Source: Haloarcula sp. DT43
Lineage (GTDB): Archaea > Halobacteriota > Halobacteria > Halobacteriales > Haloarculaceae
Direction: 5' to 3'
Assembly (NCBI RefSeq): GCF_037078405.1
Contig: NZ_JAYMGZ010000003.1
Location: 1 to 64,000, forward strand
Length of the DNA stretch: 64,000 nucleotides
Position numbers and translations under genes: made by a program. The notes under the pieces are model-generated. The model was not told where the DNA came from. It ran no database searches and saw only the letters and a list, made by a program, of their open reading frames with translations. This document shows positions 24,339 through 33,037 of this stretch, piece after piece; the stretch's first letter is position 1, and every line of letters begins with the position of its first letter.

Positions 24339-26482
24339 TCTGTGAGTTCCTGAGCCGGTCCGCAAGCCGTCCCTCGCTCGTGTCCGACTACCAGCGTGTT
24401 CGGGTAGGTACTGTGACACACCGGTACGGCGTCGAACTGGTACCGTCACCGGCCACAGCCTGCCTGCATCTCCCGACGCCGCGACGGTCGGACGCTATCC
24501 CCCGTTTGGCCGACCACCGTTCGCGTCCCTGTCCCGAAAGCGGTGCCAAGAGTCGTCACGTGGGACTTCACCAGCTACAGGCGGGTGTTTGCCACCGATG
24601 TAATGATATGTTCCCCTCCCTCAAACGTCTCACTCGCTGGCTGTCGGCAGAGAATCCCTCGTACCTGGGAAGAAATTATTGCTGCTTGAGTGATTACATG
24701 GCCTCACCCCGTCGTATGCGGCCCTTTCGATGCTGGCTACTTCACCGTCTTCGTATTCCGTTCCGACTGTGTCGCTACATTGGACGCAATATTTCGCCGA
24801 AATCGTCCGCCATCACCGGAAGATACGGATTGGCGGCGTTTCGAGTCGTTCACAGCGATTTACGCGGTTCGTAGTTCGGCGGCACGGGTGATTTGTGACA
24901 TCTTCGTCTCGAACGGGTCAGTGTGGTCGGGCGTTTCGGGAAACCACTACTCGGCCGATACCGACTCCCCAATCCCTCATTCGTGCTGGGATTGCCCCGG
25001 ACGAGGCGTCGTAGTTTGCCCAGAATAACAGGTGTACGTCTATGCTCGTAAGGGGCTGGTCGTCGACTACTATCACCACAGCCCGGACAGTAGACAGAAA
25101 CAAAACGGACTAGACGTACGTTCGGTACCGCTGCCCGGATAACTTCTGGGTGGGACGCGACACGGCGTGACACCGGGCCGAAACGACAATCGCGGCTCGG
25201 TGTCCGTTGCCTCGTCCCCGCTCAGGAACGGCCGACTCCCCGAGAATTGCCCCGGCAACTACACCGGACTGTGAGCCTCGGCCACGACTGCGTTATCCGG
25301 TGCATCCGGAACAGAAGGCGCGGAGCGAGCCACCGATATTAGTGCCGGCGAAGCGGGGCGCGGACCAAGACAGGAGCGGAAGTCGCAAGACTCGGCCGAA
25401 ACGTCGGTTCCTGATACCCGGTGGTCAGCAGTCGACAGCGGGTCGACGTCCGGCAGCCTCGAACCATTTTTGGACAATACCGAATCCAGCACAGACCAGT
25501 TAGTGGGTCCCGTGGGACGAACAGCCGCAGAACCTCGACGTCCAGTGTTCGGTCCGCGTGGTAGGAGCCGGACCGTGCCATGTGCTTCAGCGCTCACGGT
25601 AGCCCGGTGCCGGGCAAGTCCGGCCAGCGTTCTCGGGCGGGCACGTCGAGAGAAGACATTTTGGTGAAGACATACTCGACGAAATTGAATAGTCAGAAAA
25701 ATTAGGGATAAGTTGTCCTACCAGCATTAATTTATTTCCTCGCTTGCTTCTATGACACCTCTCCGCCACGTGGTGAGTGGTTCCGTGGCGTGCGGTCCGA
25801 ACGGTCCGCGCTATCTGCGTGCAACGCCACGATGTCGAAGTCATAGAGTCAGTACGGTGCAATTAGCGCGACTAGCGGAAGTGACAGGGCTGGTAGCTGC
25901 TGGATGCAACCAAACATTTGTGGGCGCACAGCGGCGGCTTTCTGGCAACATTGCTCGGTTTGCCCACTCACTGGCCGAGTCCGCGAATCCTGACCCTGCG
26001 TCCCAAGCGTGCGCGCGTTTAGCGACTCTCTATCCGAGGCCACGGACGGCTTTCCGAGAGTAATATCTGAGAAATATAAGATTCCAAAGTAATATTCTAC
26101 TCTGTTACTTCTGCGGTACTATCGACTCACATATGGGCCGAAACAGGCACGCCCCACTCAAAATAGGAGCCGAGCACCCGCCCCACGACGTGGACACCGT
26201 CCACGACGCAACGCGCACCCCGAGTCCGCGCTGCGGTTGGCTATGACGGAGGTCGCCCGCCCCTTCGAGCCGTGTCACCCCGGAGCTGGAAATCGCTCGG
26301 TCCGGATGCGAGCCACTGTACGAGCGGGAACCGACGACAGAAGAATTTCCGCGACGACGGCCATACGTCGGTCGGCTCTGACCGGAATACATCTGCACGG
26401 CTCGGCCGCGACCGGAAGAGCGGGTCACCGAGGGTTCTGTGTCTCGCCGGCCGCGGCCAGATACGCACCCAATCGGCACCGC
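24339..26482. other. gene-poor 2.1 kb region
   Basis: No convincing gene was found on either strand. Open frames are short, Arg/Ser/Pro-rich and poor in acidic residues, unlike haloarchaeal proteins here. The best of the weak candidates is a 112-codon plus-strand frame at 24690-25028 (ALDAIFRR-like acidic core LDAIFRRN...PSPEDTDWRRFES), which I do not recognise. GC content is intermediate. AT-rich stretches occur at about 25660-25745 and 26050-26110. There is no tRNA, transposase motif or direct repeat that I can see. It may be decayed sequence or hold regulatory RNA. Confidence 0.4.
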
Positions 26483-27163
26483 TCACCCGTTGTGGGTGCC
26501 AGCGAGACCCGGGTCCCGCACGTCGAGCGAGTCGGTGAGCAGTCGGCGCTCGCCACGCCGGAGGAGACTGGACAGGGACGGTTGCGAGATGTCGAGTTCC
26601 TCCGCGAGTTCCGCGGCGGTCACCCGGCGCGGGCTCTCGTAGTAGCCGCGCGCGACGGCCAGTTCCAGAGCCTCACGCTGGCGGTCGGTGAGGCTGTCGT
26701 CGGTCGTCCCGTCGTCGTCAGAGTGATTCGTGATGGATATCAGGTCGACCGAGATTCCGTGCTCCTCGAAGGTGGTGTGGAAGTCGTGGAACGTCTCGTA
26801 GTCTTTGAACTCCTTCGTCTCGTGCCACCCCTCGGCGGTGATGGTCGTGGACTTCATCTTCGCACCGTCGAATCGCTCGGGGTCGAAGGCCGGGGCAATC
26901 GAATCGTCGAGTTCGACGGTGAGCTTGTAGACGACCGTGTCGCCCCGGTCCCCGAGCGGCGTCACCGTGGTGACCTCGTCGAGCGCCGCGAGCTGGGCCT
27001 CTGTCACCTCGTGTTCGGCGTCGATTTCGACGTGGAACACCCGTGCGCCGGGTTCGAGACAGAGGGCGTGCGAGCATTCGATTGCCTCCGGCGGGAGCGT
27101 CGCCGGGATGCTGACCAGCGGCAGGGCTGGCGAGCGGAGCCGGAACTCTGTTGTAATCGTCAT
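26483..27163 (-). CDS. HTH_10 (bacterio-opsin activator-type) transcriptional regulator
   Basis: This 226-residue haloarchaeal regulator has an N-terminal sensory-like domain of about 150 residues (start MTITTEFRLRSPALPLVSIP) and a C-terminal HTH_10 domain. The latter contains LTDRQREALELAVARGYYESPRRV and then the recognition part AAELAEELDISQPSLSSLLRRGERRLL. This Bat-type layout is frequent in Halobacteria. The open frame continues upstream to 27250, but a TATA box sits 26 bp before the ATG at 27163, so I start there. It is divergent to the membrane protein at 27287. The target is unknown. Confidence 0.9.
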   Translation of the reverse strand: MTITTEFRLRSPALPLVSIPATLPPEAIECSHALCLEPGARVFHVEIDAEHEVTEAQLAALDEVTTVTPLGDRGDTVVYKLTVELDDSIAPAFDPERFDGAKMKSTTITAEGWHETKEFKDYETFHDFHTTFEEHGISVDLISITNHSDDDGTTDDSLTDRQREALELAVARGYYESPRRVTAAELAEELDISQPSLSSLLRRGERRLLTDSLDVRDPGLAGTHNG

Positions 27164-27184
27164 TGGGTGAACATACACTCCGCG

Positions 27185-27193
27185 TATAATTAA
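27185..27193 (-). promoter_or_regulatory. TATA box of HTH_10 regulator gene
   Basis: On the minus strand TTAATTATA is centred about 26 bp before the ATG at 27163, which fits leaderless transcription and settles the start choice. Confidence 0.55.
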
Positions 27194-27286
27194 GCGTCCT
27201 GACGGCCACGGCAGCCTGGCACTCGGTTCCGCCGCCGCGAGAACCTGCACCTGGATTTACATTTCGGCGGGGACAATCGGGTCCAC

Positions 27287-27691
27287 ATGGTCGCCCAATC
27301 GACGCCGCACCAAGACCCGCTGTTTAGCCGCCCATCCCATCCCATCGGCTATCTCGCCGCCGTCGCCACGCTCGTCACCGCCGGCATCCACCTGTTTCTC
27401 GGCCCGCAGGTCATGGGATTCAGTCAAACGCTGGGTATCCTGTTCGTACTGAACGGGCTCGGGTTTCTCGGCGGCCTTGTCCTGTACACCAGCCGCTACT
27501 GGCGGCGGGAACTGTTTTTGGTCGCCGCGGGATACGCCGCCGTGACGGTCCTCGCGCTGTTCGCGTTCCAGGGGTTCAGTCCCGACGCCTTCTACATGCG
27601 GGGCAGCCTGAACCCGCTCGCAGTCGGCGCGAAAGCCGCCGAGGTCGTCCTCGCGCTCTGTGCCATCTACCTGTACTCACAGACCCCGTGA
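27287..27691 (+). CDS. four-helix membrane protein of unknown function
   Basis: This 134-residue protein has four hydrophobic helices, at about residues 22-42, 46-64, 72-92 and 106-130, with short loops and a His-containing first helix (TAGIHLFLGPQV). The layout is shared by a widespread family of small haloarchaeal membrane proteins (DUF7475-like). I cannot confirm the family. It is divergent from the HTH_10 regulator gene and may be controlled by it. No enzymatic motif is visible. Confidence 0.75.
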   Translation: MVAQSTPHQDPLFSRPSHPIGYLAAVATLVTAGIHLFLGPQVMGFSQTLGILFVLNGLGFLGGLVLYTSRYWRRELFLVAAGYAAVTVLALFAFQGFSPDAFYMRGSLNPLAVGAKAAEVVLALCAIYLYSQTP

Positions 27692-27752
27692 GGGCGCTGT
27701 CGGCCTACTCGAACTTCATTACTCGCCGTCAAGCAGCGGCAGCCGACGCCGG

Positions 27753-28646
27753 TTACTGCAGATGTCGGAGTAGTTCGTCAGTCACTTCCGGGCGCTCGTG
27801 ATGGACCCAGTGAGACGCGTCGCGGAAGGTCCGTAACTGCCCGTTTTCACAGTAGCCGACGCTCTCGTCGGCCATCGAGGGGAGGAGTGCGATGTCGGCT
27901 TCGCCCCAGCAAATCAGCGTCGGCTGTGAAACGGTGCTGCGGGGCGGGCGCCCCGACCGACGGAACCCGCGGTACCAGTTCACCCTCGGGACGACGCCGG
28001 AGTGCCGCCAGGCCGCCTTGTACCGGTCGAGTGTCGCCTCGTCGAAGGTGCCCGGGTTCGAGGTCACCTCCAGCGATTCGACCATGTTGGCCATGTCGTT
28101 TCGCTCCAGCAGCCACTCGGGTAGCTTCGGCACCTGATAGAACCAGACGTACCAGCTCCGGGCGACCTGTCCGGGACTGACCCGTAGGGTCTCCCGATAC
28201 ACGGTCGGATGTGGAACGTTGAGAATCCCGAACCTGTCGACGGCGGAGGGGTGGCGGAGCGCCAGGTTCCAGGCGACGAACCCGCCGAAGTCGTGGCCGA
28301 CCACGTGGGCCGACTGCCGGCCCTCGCTCCGGATTAGTTCGCGGACGTCCGCAACCAGTTCTTCCTGTCGGTAGGGGTCGATGCCCTCGGGGGCGTCGCT
28401 CAGGTTACAGCCCCGCTGGTCCGGGACGACCACGCGGAAGCCGGCGTCGACCAGCGGGCCTATCTGGTCCCGCCAGCCGTACCAGAAGTCGGGGTGGCCG
28501 TGCAGGAGCACGACAAGCGGGGCGTCGGGGTCGCCGGCTGTCACGGCGTGCAACCGGACGCCGTTGACCTGGTAGTACGTGGACTCGAGGTCCTGTTCGG
28601 CCAGCAACGATGCGTCAGTGTCCGGGTGCGTTGTCGTGACTGGCAT
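27753..28646 (-). CDS. alpha/beta hydrolase, epoxide-hydrolase-like
   Basis: This 297-residue alpha/beta-hydrolase-fold enzyme has the oxyanion motif LLHGHPDFWYGWRDQ near residue 48 (HGxP type). The nucleophile is Asp in VVGHDFGGFVAW near 121, as in epoxide hydrolases and haloalkane dehalogenases rather than Ser esterases. The catalytic His is in DASHWVHHERPE near 278. The cap domain lies between about 155 and 225. It probably opens epoxides or similar electrophiles. It sits between two HTH_10 regulator genes on the same strand. Confidence 0.88.
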   Translation of the reverse strand: MPVTTTHPDTDASLLAEQDLESTYYQVNGVRLHAVTAGDPDAPLVVLLHGHPDFWYGWRDQIGPLVDAGFRVVVPDQRGCNLSDAPEGIDPYRQEELVADVRELIRSEGRQSAHVVGHDFGGFVAWNLALRHPSAVDRFGILNVPHPTVYRETLRVSPGQVARSWYVWFYQVPKLPEWLLERNDMANMVESLEVTSNPGTFDEATLDRYKAAWRHSGVVPRVNWYRGFRRSGRPPRSTVSQPTLICWGEADIALLPSMADESVGYCENGQLRTFRDASHWVHHERPEVTDELLRHLQ

Positions 28647-28864
28647 CAGTGTCGGTTCGAAGGGTCGACTCGCTTCGCTGTCTGTACGGGCGTCGGACGG
28701 TCACGTGACATACCCGCGGCTACGCCGGGGAGCCGAATACGGGAACTGCCACACCAGTGTGGCTCCTTTTCAACCCCAGTTCGAGCCCGTCGGCAGCGAC
28801 CGCTCGGAACAGTTCCGGTACACAGTCTCCGCTCGGGTCGGGATTCCGTGGCTTTCCGGGCCGC

Positions 28865-29521
28865 TCAGTGGACGAGTTCGCCGAACACGCGCTCCTCGAC
28901 CTTCCGAAGGTGTTCCCCGACGGTACCGGGAGCGATACCGACGACGTCGCTGACGTCCGCGAGCGACGCCTGCCGGGGCTCGTGATAGTACCCCAGGTCG
29001 ACGGCCGCTTCGAGCACCTCCCGCTGTCGGGCGGTAATCAGCCTCCCGAACGCCGACTCGTCGATCCGGTACTCGCCCGTTTCGAGGACGTCGACCGTCA
29101 CGTAATCGACGTCCGCGACGTGTTCGTACAGCTCTTTGAACGTCTCGTCGGTCCCGACGTAGGTCACCTTGAGGTTGTCCTCTGCGGTGAACCGTATCGG
29201 CGTCTCCACCACCAGGAACGACTCCCGCTGTAGTTCGAGCGCCCCGCGGACCCCCTCCGTGGGTTCGAACTGGCTCACTGCCATCCAGCGGTCCTCGCCG
29301 GCGGTGAGATAGCTACGGACGTGTGGCGACGCCGCCATAATCTGCTCGTATCGCTCCCGGTCCCCGCTCGCCTCGGCGAACAGCAACACGGTGTCGTCGG
29401 CGAGCAGTTCGACGTGGTGAATCGCTCGCCGCTCGATGGAGGGCTCGTCCGACAGGTTTCCGCCGAGCGGATGGAAGGCACCGTCCCCGTTCGGTTTGAC
29501 CAAGACCGTGAGATACCGCAT
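28865..29521 (-). CDS. HTH_10 (bacterio-opsin activator-type) transcriptional regulator
   Basis: This 218-residue regulator has an N-terminal domain of about 155 residues (MRYLTVLVKPNGDGAFHPL, then a beta-rich region with HHVELLADDTVLLFAEASG) and a C-terminal HTH_10 domain. The HTH region contains ITARQREVLEAAVDLGYYH, then ASLADVSDVVGIAPGTVGEHLRKVEERV. Upstream in-frame codons to 30244 overlap the acyl-hydrolase gene on the other strand and are Arg-rich, so the ATG at 29521 is the start. It is paralogous in layout to the regulator at 26483-27163. Confidence 0.9.
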   Translation of the reverse strand: MRYLTVLVKPNGDGAFHPLGGNLSDEPSIERRAIHHVELLADDTVLLFAEASGDRERYEQIMAASPHVRSYLTAGEDRWMAVSQFEPTEGVRGALELQRESFLVVETPIRFTAEDNLKVTYVGTDETFKELYEHVADVDYVTVDVLETGEYRIDESAFGRLITARQREVLEAAVDLGYYHEPRQASLADVSDVVGIAPGTVGEHLRKVEERVFGELVH

Positions 29522-29632
29522 GCGACACCCTATACCGCGTCGGATTAAATTACCACGGATACCCGCGGTTATACGACACCACTGGCGCGGCACCGCACCT
29601 ATGGGGTTGCGTCGAGAAGCGAGGTCCGAGAC

Positions 29633-30990
29633 ATGGCGTCCCAGCGAACGGTCCCGCGCCGCCGCTTCCTCCGACTGGCCGGACAGACCGGGTCGGTAGC
29701 CCTGACCGGGTGTTCCTCGTCTACGTCCCCAACCATCGAGATGCCGGCGAGCGCGCTGGTCGACGAGCCGATTCCCGTTGCAGTCACCGGCCTGGACCCG
29801 GAGCAGTCGGTGACGCTCCGGAGTCACACGCACGACAGGGGCGGTACCGCATGGGAGTCCAGTGCCGCCTTCGCCGCCGGGGCAGATGGTTCGGTGACGG
29901 TCGGCGCGCAGCGCCCGGACGAGAGCCGGTACTACGACCGAGACGACGGGATGGGGCTGTTCTGGTCGATGCGCCCGGTCGAGACCGGCCCGACCGCACC
30001 GCTCCCGCCCGGCGTCCTGTTCCAGCCACCGACTGAGGCCTTCGAGGTCACACTCACGGCCGAGAGCGGCGGACGGACGCTCCAGAGGCGACGACGACCC
30101 GGCGCATGTATGCACCGGACATCGGGAGTGCCCCGCTCCCCGACGGGCTGGTCGGTGCCGCCTTCCTCCCACCGGGGGACGACCCCGTTCCCGGCGTAAT
30201 CCACCTGCACGGCCACGGCGGGGCCCCGTTCGTCGGCCTCGCACGCCTGCTGGCGTCCCGCGGGTTCGCGGCCCTCGCGCTCCAGTATTTCGGCGACCCG
30301 GACCCGTTATCGGACACGCTCCGGGCGGTCCCGGTCGAGTACGTCACCCGGGCGGTCGAGTGGCTCGGGAGCCACGAACGGGTCGTGGAGGGCGTCGGAC
30401 TGTTCGGGTTCTCGCGGGGCGGGACGCTGGCCTTGCTCGCCGCGAGCCGAACCGACGCCGTCGGCGCAGTCGCCGGGTGGGCCACGAGCGGCGGCGTCTA
30501 CGAGGGCTTCGGCCCGGACCGGACCCCGGCTGGGACCGCCGCGTGGTCGGTCGACGACCGACCGGTGTCGTTCCTGGAACTGGCGGACGCGGACCCGGGA
30601 CCGCCGCCGGCCCCCGGACTACCGCTCTTCGAACCGCCGCTGGACGCCGCGCCGCGGGAGCGCCTTGCCGCGGCCACGGTCCCGGTCGAGGCCGCCGACG
30701 CGCCGATATACCTGGTCTCGGCCGCCGACGACCGGCGGTGGCCGTCTACCCGGCTGTCTGCCCGGGTCGTCGACCGCCTCGCCGGAGCCGGCTACTTACA
30801 CCCCTACGCTCACGACGCCTTCGAGGACGCGGGCCACTACATGCGGCCCCCGTATCTCCCGACCGCTGGCACGACGCGGGACCGGACCGACGTTTACGGT
30901 GGAAGCCCGGCCGCGAACGCGCGTGCCAACGAGACTGCCTGGCGGCGGACGCGGGCGTTCCTGTCCAGGGCACTGCAGACGGCTCCGTGA
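29633..30990 (+). pseudogene. BAAT-family acyl-CoA thioester hydrolase, frameshifted
   Basis: Two frames together make one protein. The first (from ATG 29633) has a Tat signal (PRRRFLRLAG) with lipobox LTGC and the N-terminal BAAT beta-sandwich. It stays in frame up to about 30075. From about 30076 the next frame continues with PEATTTRRMYAPDIG, then the alpha/beta-hydrolase half with HLHGHGG, the nucleophile Ser in GLFGFSRGGTLAL, Asp in SAADDRRWP and His in DAGHYMRPP, ending at 30990. Joining them needs an apparent 1 bp loss (-1 shift) in a GC-rich stretch. It may be a pseudogene, a sequencing error or recoding. The second part could start on its own at ATG 30106. Confidence 0.75.
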
Positions 30991-31153
30991 CGAACCCGGC
31001 GACCGCCGGAGCAAAGCGATACGAAGGCCCGTCTCGGTCCGAAAACTCACACTCGGGGCGGAGATGTCGAATTCGGAGGGACCGTTCCCGGGCACTCAAA
31101 TCCGAGTTTGATCGTCCTGAAGCGGTTTACCGTCGGCGGCGGTACGCCGGTGT

Positions 31154-31813
31154 ATGACGGTCTCCCGTCGTCGCCTCCTGCATGCGCTCGCCAGCAGCGG
31201 TACGATGCTCCCCTGGGCCGGGTGTCTCGCGCCCGATGGCACTCCCGCCACCGAAACACCGCCAGGGGAAGACGCGCAGTCAGAGTCCCCGTCGGCGTCT
31301 TCCGGGTGGGCCATCGACGTTCCGGAGACGCCGCCGGACGTGTCCTGTTCGGCCGTTTCCCGACCGACGGCCGAGTCGGTCGACCGCGAGGGCGCGCTCG
31401 AACCGCGTCCGTACCCCGGGCGACCGCCGTCGGAGCCAGCGGGCGAGGCCGGGGTGGCGTACGTCACCGCGTTCGAACGGGCGTACCGCCAGAACGACGA
31501 GATGCTGTCGAACACCGACCTGGCGACCGACGGCGGACGCGACAGCTACCTGACGCGGTTCGACATCACCGTCCGGGACTCGTGGGTCACCGCGGGGCCC
31601 GCCGGGTCGGCCGTCGTCCGCCTCCAGTACGTCGGCTCCGGGTCGGTCCATCCCGGTCTAGAGTTCGACTACGTCACCCAGTACGTCACCTACTACGTCG
31701 GTTCGGCGCGGGTCGTCCGGGCCAGGACGACGCGCCGCGACTTCGAGGGGGTCGATGCGCTGGACCCCGACCCCTGGACGGACGGGACCCCGGTGGCCTG
31801 TTTCGAGGGGTAG
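31154..31813 (+). CDS. Tat-exported lipoprotein of unknown function
   Basis: This 219-residue protein begins with a twin-arginine signal (VSRRRLLHALASSG) and a lipobox ending WAGC near residue 24, followed by a Thr/Pro/Glu/Ser-rich linker of about 30 residues. The remaining roughly 150 residues form one soluble domain with alternating beta strands (SYLTRFDITVRDSWVTAG and YVTQYVTYYVGSARVVRART) and two Cys. It is exported and anchored outside the cell. I do not recognise the domain. It follows the BAAT gene after 163 bp on the same strand. Confidence 0.75.
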   Translation: MTVSRRRLLHALASSGTMLPWAGCLAPDGTPATETPPGEDAQSESPSASSGWAIDVPETPPDVSCSAVSRPTAESVDREGALEPRPYPGRPPSEPAGEAGVAYVTAFERAYRQNDEMLSNTDLATDGGRDSYLTRFDITVRDSWVTAGPAGSAVVRLQYVGSGSVHPGLEFDYVTQYVTYYVGSARVVRARTTRRDFEGVDALDPDPWTDGTPVACFEG

Positions 31814-31979
31814 CCGATAGGCGGTCGGCGGTATCGAGCCAGACCGACCGGACAGCCCGTGGAAGTCGACGGCCACCGGGACGCCGTCGCTGTGGCTCAC
31901 CGCGCCTGTCCACAGCCTCGCGGCCGCGACTCCCGAACGCGCCAGCATCCGCTTGCTTTTAGCTCTCTCGTCACGAGGG

Positions 31980-32921
31980 ATGCCTATGGCCGCTGTCGAG
32001 AGAGATGACGGAGTCGTGCCGCGGGCGGACCTGCTCGCGGTCGTGGCGGGTGTCGCGGCGGTGCTGACTGTCGCGTTCACGCCGCTCGGCGAGTGGCGAA
32101 CACTCGCCGTGGTGGTCGGTCTCCCGTTCGTTCTCCTGGGGCCCGGGTACGCGCTCGTCTCGGCTGTGTTCCCGCGGGCGGGCGACGCGGGGCCGGGTCC
32201 GGGCACGTCGTGGATAGCCCGGCTGGTGTTGAGCGCCGCCGGGAGCGTCGTGGTCATCGCCGTCGTGGGCGTCGCGCTCGACTTGACCGTCTGGGGGTTC
32301 CAGCGCGGCCCGGTCGTCGTCGCGCTCGCCGTGCTGACCCTGTCGGCGACGGCTATCGCCTGGTACCGTCGCAAGCAGGTCCCGGCCGACGTGCGGGCAG
32401 GAGCGACCGTCGCGACGGTCCGGGCGCGGACGCGTGCCGCCGTCGCGGGTGACGGGGCGCTCGGTGTCGTCATGACGGTGCTCGTGGTCGTCGTGGCGGC
32501 GGCCGGCGTCGCCGCGGTCGCCGCGGAGTCGTCGTCTCAGCCATCGGTGACGGAGTTTTACGTCCTCGGGCAGGACGAGTCCGGCGACCTGGTCGCGGGG
32601 AGCTACCCGACGGCCCTGACCGCCGGCGAGCCGGTGACGGTCGGTATCGGCGTCGGAACGACCCAGGCGGCGGGGTTCGACGGCACCGTCGCCGCGGCGC
32701 TCGAACGCGTGCGTGTCGACGGCGAGTCGGCCACCGTCACGGAGTCCCAGCCGCTCGGCTCCTTCGACGTGGCTGTCGCGCCCGGCGAGTCGACGGTCAG
32801 ACGCCACACCGTTCGCCCCTCCATGGTCGGCGACCGGCTTCGGCTGACCTACCGGCTCTACGAACGGGGGTCGGAGTCGCCGTTCCGCCGCGTCCAACTC
32901 TGGGTCTCTGTCAGTCGATAG
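31980..32921 (+). CDS. DUF1616-type membrane protein
   Basis: This 313-residue protein has four hydrophobic helices in its first 170 residues (about 18-38, 43-65, 78-104 and 110-126, with another near 160-178) and an extracytoplasmic C-terminal beta domain. The pattern LGPGYALVSAVFP near 55 and the C-terminal FYVLGQDESGDL, then RLTYRLYERG, fit DUF1616 proteins, which are often found in archaeal glycosylation and pilin regions. The start is placed at ATG 31980 because a TATA-like CTTTTAG lies about 22-28 bp upstream. An ATG at 31986 is possible. It opens the surface-glycan region. Confidence 0.75.
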   Translation: MPMAAVERDDGVVPRADLLAVVAGVAAVLTVAFTPLGEWRTLAVVVGLPFVLLGPGYALVSAVFPRAGDAGPGPGTSWIARLVLSAAGSVVVIAVVGVALDLTVWGFQRGPVVVALAVLTLSATAIAWYRRKQVPADVRAGATVATVRARTRAAVAGDGALGVVMTVLVVVVAAAGVAAVAAESSSQPSVTEFYVLGQDESGDLVAGSYPTALTAGEPVTVGIGVGTTQAAGFDGTVAAALERVRVDGESATVTESQPLGSFDVAVAPGESTVRRHTVRPSMVGDRLRLTYRLYERGSESPFRRVQLWVSVSR

Positions 32922-33037
32922 CGGTCACTCGGCGGTTTTCGAGATCGGGCTCGTAACGACCTCTTGACGTGTTGGTGTGGTATCCGATACCTATTTATCC
33001 GGTTTTATTCTACAATTGGTACGTAAACAGTGGGTGT

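Noticed and set aside
24317-24874. 185-codon plus-strand frame after the GH3 gene
   Set aside because: It is almost free of acidic residues, rich in Arg/Ser/Cys and without any motif, unlike haloarchaeal proteins.
26105-26479. 124-codon minus-strand frame downstream of the HTH_10 gene
   Set aside because: It is Ser/Arg/Gly-rich, has no haloarchaeal acidity or motif, and its high-GC part is likely non-coding.
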